Below, in pieces: positions 18,630 to 28,259 of a DNA stretch of 61,343 nt. The stretch is from an uncultured Pelagibacteraceae bacterium (GTDB lineage Bacteria; Pseudomonadota; Alphaproteobacteria; Pelagibacterales; Pelagibacteraceae): positions 1 through 61,343 of the forward strand of contig CABXOW010000007.1 of assembly GCA_902513955.1 (NCBI GenBank). Reading direction: 5' to 3'. The position numbers were made by a program, and so were the translations under genes. The notes beneath the pieces are model-generated. The model was not told where the DNA came from and did not search any database. It saw nothing but the letters and a program-made list of their open reading frames with translations. Within the stretch, counting starts at the first letter, position 1. Each line of letters opens with the position of its first letter.

Positions 18630-20228
18630 TCAATAATTGAATTCTTTGTTCCATCTTTCAAAAATTTTACTTGTATTAATAAATTTATCTTCATAATTTT
18701 TCCATCTTCCTATCGATTGATTATATAGCGGTTTATTAACCTGATCATAGCTAGGAGTTGAAATAATTCTTTTATTTTCAGCTGTTTTATAAAACTCGTT
18801 TAAATTATCTATCCATTCAATTTTAAGGAATTTCAATAATTCTTTTATTGTGTGTTCAAAATTATTTATTACATCTTCATATTTAACCACGTGAAGTTTT
18901 AAATTTAAAATTTTCTCATATGTCTTAAATAAATGCATAGTGCGGTCATATAAATTTGACGCGTCATTTATACTAAGCATATTTGACATTGCATCATTAG
19001 GGGTAAAAGATTGCATAAAACAACTCAATACTGAGTCACGAGGATTTCTTAAAGCTAAAATATACTTAGCATTAGGAAAAACTTTATTAATTTCAGCTAA
19101 ATAAACTATATTTAGAGGAAATTTATCCACATATATTTTTTCTTCATTAAAGTTTATATAATTTTGTCTCTCGCTAATATACAAATCCTTTAACTTTTTT
19201 ATGCTAGGCTCATCAATCTCTTCTAAGTTAGAAAAACTACAGCCTGTATTTTTTTCCATTTCTTTTAACAATTTATCTACTATTGGCTTCTCTTCTAAAA
19301 CTTCGATTAAATTATGAGTTCTAAGAATAGTATCTAATAAAGTCGTACCCGATCTTGGAAAACCAATTAGAAAAACTGGATCTAAATTATTATATTTGTT
19401 AAATTTTTTTTGAACTATTTTATTAGAGGTATTAGAAAAATAATTTATTCTTTCTAATATTGAGTTCATAAATTTTTTTTTATCCGAATTATTTGTAGGT
19501 AATTCTTCTGAAATTTTATTTGAAATTTCAAAAAATTTGTAAGCCTCCTGATACAGACCTAATTGATCATAACTCTTTGCTATATAATTTGACTTTAACA
19601 TTTTTCTTGAGATGTCTCTTTTATCTAAATCTGCTTTTGAAAGAATATCTATAGCACTTTTAAAATTTTTATTCCTGTATTCCACAATTCCTTCAAAAAA
19701 TTTAATCAGTGAGTTTTCAGGGAAAAAATTTTTTGCTTTTTTTAAAATTTCTCCTAATTTTTTATAATTATTTGATCTGTCATATAAAAGGAATAAGCTA
19801 TTATATGGGTAGATGTGATTTGGAGTAATATTTACTGCTAAGTTTAAATATCTTTCTGCATTTTCAAGTTCATCTATCTTATAATAATAACTTCCTAGAT
19901 TGTAATTTGCATTAAAATTTTTTGGATCTATTTCAATTGCCCTAAAATAATTCTTAAGAGCTAAATTTTTGTTACCAAGTTCAGCATAAATATTGCCTAA
20001 GTTACAAAAAATCGGTGACGAATTTGAGTTAATCGATGCTCCTTTTTCAAAATAGACAATTGCTTCTTTTAACTTACCAAGGCTACTGCTTGCCAATCCT
20101 AGTCTAAGGTAGATTTCATACCTATCAGGTTGCAAAACAATTACTTTTTTTAATAAATCAATAACTCTTTGAAAATTTTTTTCCTGAAAAGCTTTGTTTG
20201 ATAAATCTATTAATTCTTTTAATTCCAT
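18630..20228 (-). CDS. TPR-repeat sulfotransferase
   Basis: A 532-residue fusion. Residues 1-240 are tandem tetratricopeptide repeats (for example LRLGLASSSLGKLKEAIVYF and CNLGNIYAELGNKNLALKNY). Residues about 285-532 are a sulfotransferase domain, with the PAPS 5'-phosphosulfate loop GFPRSGTTLLD at 289-299 and the 3'-phosphate motif ALRNPRDSVLSCF near residue 396. It would transfer sulfate from PAPS to an unknown acceptor; TPR-sulfotransferases often act on sugars or proteins. No signal peptide or membrane helix is seen. It lies between tRNA-Gly and a second, shorter sulfotransferase. Confidence 0.9.
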   Translation of the reverse strand: MELKELIDLSNKAFQEKNFQRVIDLLKKVIVLQPDRYEIYLRLGLASSSLGKLKEAIVYFEKGASINSNSSPIFCNLGNIYAELGNKNLALKNYFRAIEIDPKNFNANYNLGSYYYKIDELENAERYLNLAVNITPNHIYPYNSLFLLYDRSNNYKKLGEILKKAKNFFPENSLIKFFEGIVEYRNKNFKSAIDILSKADLDKRDISRKMLKSNYIAKSYDQLGLYQEAYKFFEISNKISEELPTNNSDKKKFMNSILERINYFSNTSNKIVQKKFNKYNNLDPVFLIGFPRSGTTLLDTILRTHNLIEVLEEKPIVDKLLKEMEKNTGCSFSNLEEIDEPSIKKLKDLYISERQNYINFNEEKIYVDKFPLNIVYLAEINKVFPNAKYILALRNPRDSVLSCFMQSFTPNDAMSNMLSINDASNLYDRTMHLFKTYEKILNLKLHVVKYEDVINNFEHTIKELLKFLKIEWIDNLNEFYKTAENKRIISTPSYDQVNKPLYNQSIGRWKNYEDKFINTSKIFERWNKEFNY

Positions 20229-20250
20229 AGTTTCATAACTTAATTTATTA

Positions 20251-21108
20251 TTAATACGATAATTCTTTTAAATCTTTTTCAAAAATACTTTCTAGTTTAA
20301 CTTTTAAATCATCACTAATATTTTCCCTCCAGTCATTCTTTGGACCAAGATTAAAAAAAGGAATTTTTTTATTTTTATCTTCTTTAGAAGTAACTGCTTC
20401 AGAAAAACCATGATCAATTTCATCTTTTTTAAGTTTTTCAAAAGATGTGGTTTTTAAGACAATTTTAATTTTTTCCACATTTACTTTTTCTCTATTTTTT
20501 GTAATTTCATTTATAAACTCAACAACTTCCTTGAAAACAAAATAAGTTTGATTTTGTAAGTCTTCATATTTAATAAATTTTATTGGTATTTTTTTTTGTA
20601 TTTTCCATGACTTATAATGAACATTCCATGAGCTTATAAATTGAAAATCGCTAAATCCATTTTCTTCAAATTTTTGAAAATAATAAATAAAATTTTTATC
20701 ATTTGTCATCCATTTTATTGCCTGGTCATCGTTTAATTGATAATGATTTTTTAGTGATGTAAATACATTTCTTGGATCTCTAACAACGTAAAGACATCCA
20801 ATTGAATTTTGTCTATCGGTAAAATCATAATTATTTAATTTACCAAAAATGTTGTGAGTTTTGAAAAATTTTAATTCTTTGAAATTTGCATTAATCTTTT
20901 CCTGTGCTTTAATCCAAAATTTACAAGTATCGGTAGCGACTTTTTTATTATAATCAAACTCATTAAAGTATTTTTTTGTTGGAAATTGATCAATTTTTTT
21001 AAGTAAATTTTGATTAAAAACTCCATCATTAGAATAATAATAAGAACTAATTAATGCTCTGAGCCAAGTATTTCCACTTTTCGGGTATGATGCAATCCAA
21101 AATATCAT
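20251..21108 (-). CDS. sulfotransferase domain protein
   Basis: A 285-residue stand-alone sulfotransferase. It opens with the PAPS-binding loop IASYPKSGNTWLRAL (5-19), has the 3'-phosphate motif YVVRDPRNVFTSL near residue 117, and ends with FNLGPKNDWRENI, the loop that closes over PAPS in this family. The acceptor is unknown. It is closely similar in layout to the genes at 32269, 33108 and 43477, so the four look like paralogs. It is 22 bp upstream of the TPR-sulfotransferase in the same direction, making a likely two-gene unit. Confidence 0.9.
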   Translation of the reverse strand: MIFWIASYPKSGNTWLRALISSYYYSNDGVFNQNLLKKIDQFPTKKYFNEFDYNKKVATDTCKFWIKAQEKINANFKELKFFKTHNIFGKLNNYDFTDRQNSIGCLYVVRDPRNVFTSLKNHYQLNDDQAIKWMTNDKNFIYYFQKFEENGFSDFQFISSWNVHYKSWKIQKKIPIKFIKYEDLQNQTYFVFKEVVEFINEITKNREKVNVEKIKIVLKTTSFEKLKKDEIDHGFSEAVTSKEDKNKKIPFFNLGPKNDWRENISDDLKVKLESIFEKDLKELSY

Positions 21109-21209
21109 TTATTCAAGTATATATGATTAAAAAATATAATGTAATTAATTAAATTGATAAATTTTTTTTAGTTTATATAAATTTTTTTTATTCTATATTA
21201 AAATTTAAA

Positions 21210-21854
21210 ATGCAAAAAATAGACTTACCAAAAAAAATATCTATTTTTCCATTAAGTAACTTCATTATATTTCCCAAAACAACTGTGCCTTTAAATATTT
21301 TTGAACCTAGATACATAGATATGATTAATGATAGTATGAAGACAAATAAGTTGGTGGGAATGATACAGCCCAAGAGCTCAAATCATAATCAAAAACTACC
21401 TATTTTACACGATATTGGCTGCCTTGGAAAAATTACAAGTTTTAAAGAAACAGATGATGGAAGATACTTAATCGAAATTAAAGGTCTTATAAGATTTCAA
21501 GTTTTAAAAGAATTAACCTCAAGGAATAAATATAGAGAATTTGAGGTAGATTATGAAAATTTTTACCATGATCTTAAAAATGAAAAAGAAGAACTTAAAT
21601 TTTCAGACCTTGAATTAATTTTTAAAGACTTCAAATCTTTATTTAAAAAAAGAGGTTTTATTATAAATTGGAAAGAGCTTGAAAAGCAGAGTTTAGATGA
21701 AACAATAAATGCTTTAGCGATGGCTTCTCCATTTTCTCTAGAGGAGAAACAAGTTTTATTAGAGGCAAAAAATCTTAATACAAGAAAAAATAAAATAGCA
21801 GAAATTTTAAGTACTTATTCTTACGATGTTTTTGATAATACAACTATACAGTAA
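21210..21854 (+). CDS. LON peptidase substrate-binding domain protein
   Basis: A 214-residue protein that is a LON N-terminal (substrate-binding) domain without the ATPase or protease. ISIFPLSNFIIFPKTTVPLN (10-29) and IFEPRYIDMINDS are the family start; GCLGKITSFKETDDGRYLIE follows. In alphaproteobacteria such a gene is commonly found among housekeeping genes and its function is unknown. The stop is followed at 1 bp by the convergent UbiH-type gene. Confidence 0.9.
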   Translation: MQKIDLPKKISIFPLSNFIIFPKTTVPLNIFEPRYIDMINDSMKTNKLVGMIQPKSSNHNQKLPILHDIGCLGKITSFKETDDGRYLIEIKGLIRFQVLKELTSRNKYREFEVDYENFYHDLKNEKEELKFSDLELIFKDFKSLFKKRGFIINWKELEKQSLDETINALAMASPFSLEEKQVLLEAKNLNTRKNKIAEILSTYSYDVFDNTTIQ

Positions 21855-21855
21855 T

Positions 21856-22935
21856 TTAAAGTAGAACGCCTCTATCAGCTATTTTGGTAAACATTTTATT
21901 AATAAACGGATAATTACTAATTTGTTTAACAGACTTACTTAATAGACTAGTATTAATTTTTCTCTCAATATTAAAGAACTCGTGTATTAAATCTATTCCA
22001 TTTGAGAAAATAAAATTTTTATGTTTTAATTTTTTTTGAAATTCTAAATTCACGGAACTATCTAGTGGTAGACCAAAATCTAATCTTTTTTTTATAATTT
22101 CTAAAAGAATTTTAATATCTCTTATTGTCATATTAAAACCTTGCCCTGCTAGTGGGTGAATTTTATGCAGCAAATCTCCAAATGCTAATATATTATTATG
22201 GTAATAAGATCTTAAGTTTAATAATTTTAACTCGAAACTATTGATTTTTTCCATACTTCTTATTGTGTATTTAAAATTTTTATCTTTAATTAATTGTTCA
22301 ATATTTTCATCCTTTTTGTTATTTAAATTATGAACTGAATATACAACAGAGGTTTCTTTGCTCGAAATTGGTAAAAAAGCTAATGGTCCTTTTTTTGTAA
22401 AAATTTGAAAAGCTGTATTATTTAAAATTTGATCGTGTGAAATTACAGTAGTATGAGCATAACTGTTATATTTTTTAATGATCTTTTTGCTAAAATATCG
22501 TTTTGTAATAATATTAGATGTTTCGCAATTTATTATAAGTTCATATTTATTTAAAAAAGAAAGATTTCTTTCATTAATATATGTTGATTTAAAATATTTA
22601 TTTTTAGATAAATCTTTTTTTAATAGTCTTAATAATTTGTAATTCCTAATAATTGAAAAAAGATAATTCTTATCAGTTTCAAAATTTATAAGTCTTTCTC
22701 TGTTAAGATTTTCTGAAAAAATTTCAATTCTCTTTAATTTCCAAATAAGTTTATTAATATTAATTATATTACTGTTAAAAAAATCTATATTATTCTTTGT
22801 AATTCCAATAGTTCTAGTTTCGCTTATTTTATAATTTTTTTTATTGTGAAGTACATCAACATCTATTTCACAATTAGTGAGAGCCTTTGCTAAAGTTAAT
22901 GCTGTTAAATTATTACCAAGTATACAAACTGTCAT
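21856..22935 (-). CDS. UbiH/UbiF/COQ6-type FAD-dependent monooxygenase
   Basis: A 359-residue flavoprotein hydroxylase, most likely for ubiquinone ring hydroxylation. I start at 22935, giving MTVCILGNNLTALTLAKAL; an ATG further upstream adds 13 residues without conservation. The second FAD motif AFGDLLHKIHPLAGQGFNMT (near residue 265) is the clear family signature. The first Rossmann loop is degenerate (G-N-N-L-T-A rather than G-x-G-x-x-G), a divergence that is notable. Which ring position it hydroxylates cannot be told from sequence. Confidence 0.82.
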   Translation of the reverse strand: MTVCILGNNLTALTLAKALTNCEIDVDVLHNKKNYKISETRTIGITKNNIDFFNSNIININKLIWKLKRIEIFSENLNRERLINFETDKNYLFSIIRNYKLLRLLKKDLSKNKYFKSTYINERNLSFLNKYELIINCETSNIITKRYFSKKIIKKYNSYAHTTVISHDQILNNTAFQIFTKKGPLAFLPISSKETSVVYSVHNLNNKKDENIEQLIKDKNFKYTIRSMEKINSFELKLLNLRSYYHNNILAFGDLLHKIHPLAGQGFNMTIRDIKILLEIIKKRLDFGLPLDSSVNLEFQKKLKHKNFIFSNGIDLIHEFFNIERKINTSLLSKSVKQISNYPFINKMFTKIADRGVLL

Positions 22936-22997
22936 ATTATTTTTAATTTTAACAATAAAATTTAGATGATACAAAGTGATTAAATTGATTCATTTAT

Positions 22998-25082
22998 ATG
23001 AATATTAAAAATACAGCTAATTTATTGTTTAATTTCGCCATTAAAAGATTGGCAGAGATATTTGGTATTATAATTTTCATAATGGGTGCAACTCTACTTA
23101 TAGCGCTTATGACATATTCACCCAGTGATCCAAATTTCATTTTTCCTGAAAATACGAAAATTGAAAATTTGATGGGTTTTAAAGGTAGTTTTATATCTGA
23201 CTTACTTTTTCAATCAGCCGGATTAACAGCTCATTTAATTCCTTTTACACTTATAATTACCGGTATCAATATTTTAAAATCAAAAGATTTTTTTTTATTT
23301 ATCGAAAACATTTTTTTTACAATTTTATATTTAATATTTGGTTCGCTATTTTTCTCTCACTACTACTCTGATACATATGCTCTATATATAAATGGAAATG
23401 GTGGTTTTGTTGGGCAATATTTAAATGACACATTTCTTAAATCATTAATATTAATTAATAAAGATATTGGTTTTTATATTCTTATTTTATTTATTTTGAT
23501 GCCTTTTTTACTCAGTATTAATTTTAATCTAAGAAATTTTATAACATCTATTAAAAAAAAATTGAATTTATTTAGTAATAAAGAAAACAAAAATTATACA
23601 GATAAAAGTGAAATAATTAGTAAATACATTCCACAAGATGAAATTAAAAATTTTATTCAAGAAGATCTACCTTTTATAAAAAATGAAAATCAATCTGAAA
23701 CAAAAATTAAATTTAAATTACCAAATCTTGATTTGCTTAAAATTCCTACAAAAAAAGAAAGGGAAATTTTCGAAAAAAATGAAACTCATAATCCAAAATT
23801 TTTAGAAAAAATATTGATGGATTTCGGTGTTAACGGAAATATAAAAAAAGTGAGTCATGGCCCAGTAGTAACTTTAAATGAGTTTGAGCCTGCAGCAGGA
23901 GTGAAAGTTTCTAAGATAATTAATTTGTCTGATGATATAGCAAGAAATACTAGCTCTGAATCTGCAAGAATATCAACCATACCTGGAAGCAATACTGTTG
24001 GGATAGAACTTCCAAATAATACAAGAGAAAATGTTTATTTAAGTGAAATTTTAAATAATTCAGATTTCAAAAAGAAAGATATTAAATTACCAATAGCACT
24101 TGGTAAAAATATTTCAGGTAAACCAGTTGTTGGTGATTTAGCTTCTATGCCGCATCTTCTTATTGCTGGGACTACAGGATCTGGAAAGTCAGTTTGTATT
24201 AATACGATTATTTTATCTCTTCTTTATCGACACACACCAGATAAATGTAAATTTATTTTAATAGACCCAAAAATGCTTGAACTATCAACGTATGAAGGAA
24301 TTCCACATTTGCTTTGTCCGGTGATTACAGAAGCTAAAAAAGCAGCTTCTGTTTTAGGATGGGTAGTTAAGGAGATGGAAAGTAGATATAGATTAATGAC
24401 TAAGGAAGGTGTCAGAAATATTGATGGATATAACACTAAACATAAACTTCCTATGCCATACATAGTTGTTGTAGTTGATGAAATGTCAGATTTAATGTTG
24501 GTTGCAAGTAAAGAAATCGAAAATTACATTCAAAAATTATCTCAGATGGCTCGAGCTGCTGGAATTCACATAATAATGGCTACTCAAAGGCCAAGTGTAG
24601 ACGTCATTACTGGTACTATTAAAGCTAATTTCCCTACACGAATATCTTTTCAAGTTACATCAAAAATAGACAGTAGAACTATTCTGGGAGAACAGGGTGC
24701 AGAGCAACTTCTAGGTAAAGGAGATATGCTTTATATGTCTTCAGCAAACAGAATAGTAAGAATACACGCCCCATTTGTGTCTGATAATGAAATTGAAAAG
24801 ATTAATAATTCTTTAAGAACTCAAGCAGAACCTGACTATATAGATGAAATTTTAAATTTTGCTGACGAAAAAGAAATTGGAGATAATCAAAATCAAGGAG
24901 ATAAGGATGAGCTTTATCAATCTGCTCTGGGTATAATCAGATCTGAAGGAAAAGCATCAACTTCTTTTTTACAAAGAAAACTTCAAATTGGATACAATAG
25001 AGCAGCAAGAATTATTGACATGATGGAAGCTGAAGGAATAGTCAGTAAAGCAAACCATGTTGGCAAACGAGACGTGCTTTAA
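22998..25082 (+). CDS. ftsK: DNA translocase FtsK
   Basis: FtsK is a septum-anchored motor that pumps DNA toward dif at the end of chromosome segregation. The 694-residue protein has hydrophobic helices within residues 20-180, a short low-complexity linker, and the RecA-like motor with Walker A GTTGSGKS near residue 393 and Walker B YIVVVVDEMSDLM. The C-terminal gamma winged helix (RKLQIGYNRAARIIDMMEAE) would read KOPS sequences. It is about half the length of E. coli FtsK, mainly because the linker is short. lolA begins in the stop codon overlap. Confidence 0.96.
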   Translation: MNIKNTANLLFNFAIKRLAEIFGIIIFIMGATLLIALMTYSPSDPNFIFPENTKIENLMGFKGSFISDLLFQSAGLTAHLIPFTLIITGINILKSKDFFLFIENIFFTILYLIFGSLFFSHYYSDTYALYINGNGGFVGQYLNDTFLKSLILINKDIGFYILILFILMPFLLSINFNLRNFITSIKKKLNLFSNKENKNYTDKSEIISKYIPQDEIKNFIQEDLPFIKNENQSETKIKFKLPNLDLLKIPTKKEREIFEKNETHNPKFLEKILMDFGVNGNIKKVSHGPVVTLNEFEPAAGVKVSKIINLSDDIARNTSSESARISTIPGSNTVGIELPNNTRENVYLSEILNNSDFKKKDIKLPIALGKNISGKPVVGDLASMPHLLIAGTTGSGKSVCINTIILSLLYRHTPDKCKFILIDPKMLELSTYEGIPHLLCPVITEAKKAASVLGWVVKEMESRYRLMTKEGVRNIDGYNTKHKLPMPYIVVVVDEMSDLMLVASKEIENYIQKLSQMARAAGIHIIMATQRPSVDVITGTIKANFPTRISFQVTSKIDSRTILGEQGAEQLLGKGDMLYMSSANRIVRIHAPFVSDNEIEKINNSLRTQAEPDYIDEILNFADEKEIGDNQNQGDKDELYQSALGIIRSEGKASTSFLQRKLQIGYNRAARIIDMMEAEGIVSKANHVGKRDVL

Positions 25083-25627
25083 TGTTTAAATATATTTTTA
25101 TATTTATTTTTTTAATTTTATTTTCAAACTCTTACGCAAGTAATAAGGAAAAAATAATAGAAAAGTTGCAAAATACTGAAAATTTAAATTTTAATTTTGA
25201 ACAAAATATTAATGGTAAAATAGAAAATGGAAATTGTACCATTCAATATCCAAAAAAAATTTATTGTAAATATATTAATAATAATAAAATTTTAGTTTCA
25301 AACGGTAAATCATTTGTAATTAAAACTGAATCTAGTTTTTATAGATACCCCTTAGAAAAAACACCATTAAATTTGATACTAGATAAAGATTTTTTAATAA
25401 AGAAAATATATGATCTAAAAGAAAAAATATTAGATGAGTCTTATATAAATTTTGTAATAATTGAAGATGACAATGAAATTCATGTTTTTTTTGATAATGA
25501 AACATTTAATTTAATTGGCTGGCAAACTAAAGATATGTATCAAAATATTAATGTTACTTATCTATCTTCTATTGAAGTAAATCAACAAATTAAAAAAAAT
25601 TTGTTTAAACTACCTGCTCAAAACTAA
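25082..25627 (+). CDS. lolA: LolA-like outer-membrane lipoprotein carrier protein
   Basis: A 181-residue periplasmic protein with a signal peptide (hydrophobic residues 4-17, cut likely after YA-S near 20). The rest is a beta-rich LolA fold, recognisable by LNFNFEQNINGKIENGNCTI, KYINNNKILVSNGKSFVI and the closing LFKLPAQN. LolA shuttles lipoproteins from the inner to the outer membrane. The sequence is divergent, so the call leans on the ftsK-lolA order, which is conserved in alphaproteobacteria. Confidence 0.82.
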   Translation: MFKYIFIFIFLILFSNSYASNKEKIIEKLQNTENLNFNFEQNINGKIENGNCTIQYPKKIYCKYINNNKILVSNGKSFVIKTESSFYRYPLEKTPLNLILDKDFLIKKIYDLKEKILDESYINFVIIEDDNEIHVFFDNETFNLIGWQTKDMYQNINVTYLSSIEVNQQIKKNLFKLPAQN

Positions 25628-26127
25628 ATTGTTACAGTTTCAGATTTAAAAATTTTCATCCCTCTTGCAATATAGTTACTAAGAGCATTTTTATGATCTA
25701 AAGAACATGTGTGAACCCAAACTCTATCGGTACTACTTTTAAAAGATTTTTTAATTGCTTCTGATAACAAATATGAACCAAGCTTTTTATTTTGAAATTC
25801 TTCTAATAATCCAAAATAAGCAATTTCAACCTCTTTTTTTTCTGTACGAGATATTAATTCAAAAAAACCTGCAAGATTATCTTTATATTTAAAAATGTAC
25901 GTTTCAACTTTAGAATTAGAAACATAATCTATCCATTGTGTTTCTGTCCAAACTAATCGATCAATCCATTTATGTTTTTTACCAATATTTTTATAAAAAA
26001 ATTTGTTTAATTGAAAATTAATTGGATTTAATAAATCTAAAGAATAATCCTCAGTTGGTTTAGTAACTTCATTCAAATCTTGAATTGAATTTATTTCTAA
26101 ATAATTTCTTTGGACTTCTTGTGTCAC
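25624..26127 (-). CDS. GNAT-family N-acetyltransferase
   Basis: A 167-residue acetyltransferase. The acetyl-CoA-binding motif A is FQNKKLGSYLLSEAIKKSF (about residues 112-130), preceded by the beta4 strand EVEIAYFGLL. A Trp-rich segment WIDRLVWTETQWIDYV precedes it. Substrate is unknown. It overlaps the HIT gene by 4 bp and ends in a 4-bp convergent overlap with lolA. It is the last gene of the histidine operon. Confidence 0.82.
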   Translation of the reverse strand: MTQEVQRNYLEINSIQDLNEVTKPTEDYSLDLLNPINFQLNKFFYKNIGKKHKWIDRLVWTETQWIDYVSNSKVETYIFKYKDNLAGFFELISRTEKKEVEIAYFGLLEEFQNKKLGSYLLSEAIKKSFKSSTDRVWVHTCSLDHKNALSNYIARGMKIFKSETVTI

Positions 26128-26489
26128 TCAACCATTTTTCCAACTTTTTCACCTCCAAATAAATGAAAGTGTAAATGTGGAACCTCTTGACCACCGTCAT
26201 CACTTATATTGGTGAGTGCTCTATATCCTTTGCCTACTTCTGTTGAAATACCTAACTTTTTAGCTACTATATTTATACCCTTAATCAAACCAACCATTTC
26301 TTCTTTGGACGCATTTAAACTAAAATCATCCAGATCAACATATTTTCCTTTTGGGATTACTAAAGCGTGAATTTTTTTTTGAGGATTAATATCATGAAAA
26401 GATAAAACAAAGTCATCTTCGTAAATTTTGTTACAAGGTATCTCTCCTCTTAAAATTTTTTCAAAGATATTACTATCATCATAACTCAT
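26124..26489 (-). CDS. hinT: HIT family nucleotide phosphoramidase (HinT-like)
   Basis: A 121-residue HIT protein. The active-site triad is VPHLHFHLFGG (104-114), and the N-terminal IFEKILRGEIPCNKIYEDD is characteristic of the HinT branch. HinT hydrolyses adenosine phosphoramidates. It starts within the end of hisE (4-bp overlap) and is often linked to hisE in alphaproteobacteria. Confidence 0.93.
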   Translation of the reverse strand: MSYDDSNIFEKILRGEIPCNKIYEDDFVLSFHDINPQKKIHALVIPKGKYVDLDDFSLNASKEEMVGLIKGINIVAKKLGISTEVGKGYRALTNISDDGGQEVPHLHFHLFGGEKVGKMVE

Positions 26490-26758
26490 TTTTTTCTTTT
26501 TTCTAATTCCTGCATCACTTCTTCAATTTTCACATCATTAGCTTCCAGGTACATCAATAAATGATAAAATACATCTGCTGCTTCATGTATTTTATTTGTA
26601 TCTTCTTCTATGGCTTCAATTAATTCATCAACCTCCTCTAAAACTTTTGCTTTGCTTAAGGATTTATCTGTAAGTAGCTTATTTGTGTAAGACCCTTGTA
26701 CAGGTGATGACTTTCTTTCTCGTGCGAGTTTTATTAAATTTTCTAATGTACTAAGCAT
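26486..26758 (-). CDS. hisE: phosphoribosyl-ATP pyrophosphatase
   Basis: HisE carries out the second step of histidine synthesis, hydrolysing PR-ATP to PR-AMP. The 90-residue all-helical protein has the MazG-type metal site EEVDELIEAIEED (41-53) and EAADVFYHLLMYL (59-71). It follows hisF by 1 bp. No HisI domain is fused, so the next enzyme must be encoded elsewhere. Confidence 0.95.
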   Translation of the reverse strand: MLSTLENLIKLARERKSSPVQGSYTNKLLTDKSLSKAKVLEEVDELIEAIEEDTNKIHEAADVFYHLLMYLEANDVKIEEVMQELEKRKK

Positions 26759-26759
26759 A

Positions 26760-27515
26760 TTAAATTCTAACAGGTATTCCTTTTGAATCCAGATATTCCT
26801 TAGCCTCTTTTATAGAATGTTTTCCATAATGAAATATGGATGCAGCCAAAACAGCACTTGCTTTTCCCAATTTAATTCCATCAACAAGATGGTCTAAATT
26901 ACCTACTCCACCAGAGGCTATAACAGGAATATTTACCTTTGATGATATCTTAGACATTAATTCAATATCATAACCTACTTGGGTGCCATCTCTGTCCATT
27001 GAAGTTACTAACAGCTCACCTGCCCCACTATCTTCCATTTTTTTTGCAAACTCTATTGCATTGATACCTGTATTGTTTCTCCCACCATGAGTAAAAATTT
27101 CCCATTTATCAGCATTCTTTTTTGCATCAATTGCTACAACTATACATTGAGATCCAAATTTTTTTGAGCTTTCTAAAACAACTTCTGAATTTTGAACTGC
27201 CGCTGTATTAATTGATACTTTATCAGCCCCACAATTTAACAATTTATTTATATCCTCTACACTTCTAACACCACCTCCAACTGTTAACGGAACAAAACAT
27301 TTCTTTGAAGTTTTCTCTACTACATCGTAGATAGTATCTCTGTTTTCATTTGAAGCAGTAATATCTAAAAAGCAAATTTCATCTGCCCCACCATCACTAT
27401 AAATTTTAGCTTGTTCAACAGGATCACCTGCATCTTGTAAATCAACAAAGTTTATACCTTTTACAACTCTTCCATTTTTAACGTCTAAGCAAGGTATTAT
27501 TCTATTTTTAAGCAT
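26760..27515 (-). CDS. hisF: imidazole glycerol phosphate synthase, cyclase subunit
   Basis: HisF is the synthase half of the HisFH complex, making IGP and AICAR from PRFAR. The 251-residue TIM barrel starts [19 protein letters not shown] with Asp11 in the standard position; the second catalytic Asp lies in [14 protein letters not shown] (about 172-185), and [10 protein letters not shown] is the phosphate loop. It overlaps hisA by 8 bp. AICAR released here is recycled by PurH. Confidence 0.97.
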   Translation of the reverse strand: MLKNRIIPCLDVKNGRVVKGINFVDLQDAGDPVEQAKIYSDGGADEICFLDITASNENRDTIYDVVEKTSKKCFVPLTVGGGVRSVEDINKLLNCGADKVSINTAAVQNSEVVLESSKKFGSQCIVVAIDAKKNADKWEIFTHGGRNNTGINAIEFAKKMEDSGAGELLVTSMDRDGTQVGYDIELMSKISSKVNIPVIASGGVGNLDHLVDGIKLGKASAVLAASIFHYGKHSIKEAKEYLDSKGIPVRI

Positions 27516-28233
27516 CTAATTCCTTAACAAGTTCATCTAATTTGATATCACCATCATAGATAGCTTTTCCAACTATTATACCCTCAATATTATTATTGTT
27601 TAATTCCTTTGCTTTTTTAATGTCTTCAATTGAAGAAACTCCACCAGATATTATTACAGGACAGTTAGAAGTATCAGCAACTTTTGATGTTTCATCAAAA
27701 TTGGGGCTTTGCTTCATACCATCTCTATTAATATCAGTATAAATCAATCTACTTGCTCCATAATCATTAACTTTTTTCAAATAATCTAAAGTTAATTGAT
27801 TAGAATTTTCCTTCCAACCTGAAACAGATAAATAACCATCTTTAGCATCTAAACCCAAAGCAATTTTATCTGGAAATTTTTCACAAGCTTCTTTTAAAAA
27901 ATTTTTATTTTTTATGGCAGCACTTCCTAAAATTACTTTCTCGACTCCAGCCTCAGTGTATTTCTTTATACTTTCAAAGTTTCTTACTCCTCCACCAATT
28001 TCAATTTTAAGATTAAATTTGGCAACTATCTCTTGGATAATATTTAAATTAACTGTTTCTCCAGTTAAAGCTCCGTCTAAATCAACTATGTGTAAATTTT
28101 TAAAACCATGATCCTTAAATTTACCAGCTTGCTCAACTGGAGACATTTCATATTCAGTTTTATTATCAAAGTCCCCTTTGACTAATCTCACACACTTTTT
28201 ATCTTTAATATCTATTGCTGGGAATATCTTCAT
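27508..28233 (-). CDS. hisA: ProFAR isomerase
   Basis: HisA opens the ribosyl ring of ProFAR by an Amadori rearrangement. The 241-residue barrel starts [20 protein letters not shown] with catalytic Asp8. It also shows [13 protein letters not shown] [29 protein letters not shown] with the second catalytic Asp, and [10 protein letters not shown]. It lies 26 bp downstream of the FkbM methyltransferase that separates it from hisH. Confidence 0.97.
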   Translation of the reverse strand: MKIFPAIDIKDKKCVRLVKGDFDNKTEYEMSPVEQAGKFKDHGFKNLHIVDLDGALTGETVNLNIIQEIVAKFNLKIEIGGGVRNFESIKKYTEAGVEKVILGSAAIKNKNFLKEACEKFPDKIALGLDAKDGYLSVSGWKENSNQLTLDYLKKVNDYGASRLIYTDINRDGMKQSPNFDETSKVADTSNCPVIISGGVSSIEDIKKAKELNNNNIEGIIVGKAIYDGDIKLDELVKELDA

Positions 28234-28259
28234 ATAAAATCATCTAATTGTTATAAAAT

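Noticed and set aside
19123..19131. Exact DnaA box TTATCCACA inside the TPR-sulfotransferase gene
   Set aside because: It is a single isolated 9-mer in coding sequence (encoding V-D-K), expected by chance in 61 kb of AT-rich DNA, and no cluster or AT gap surrounds it.
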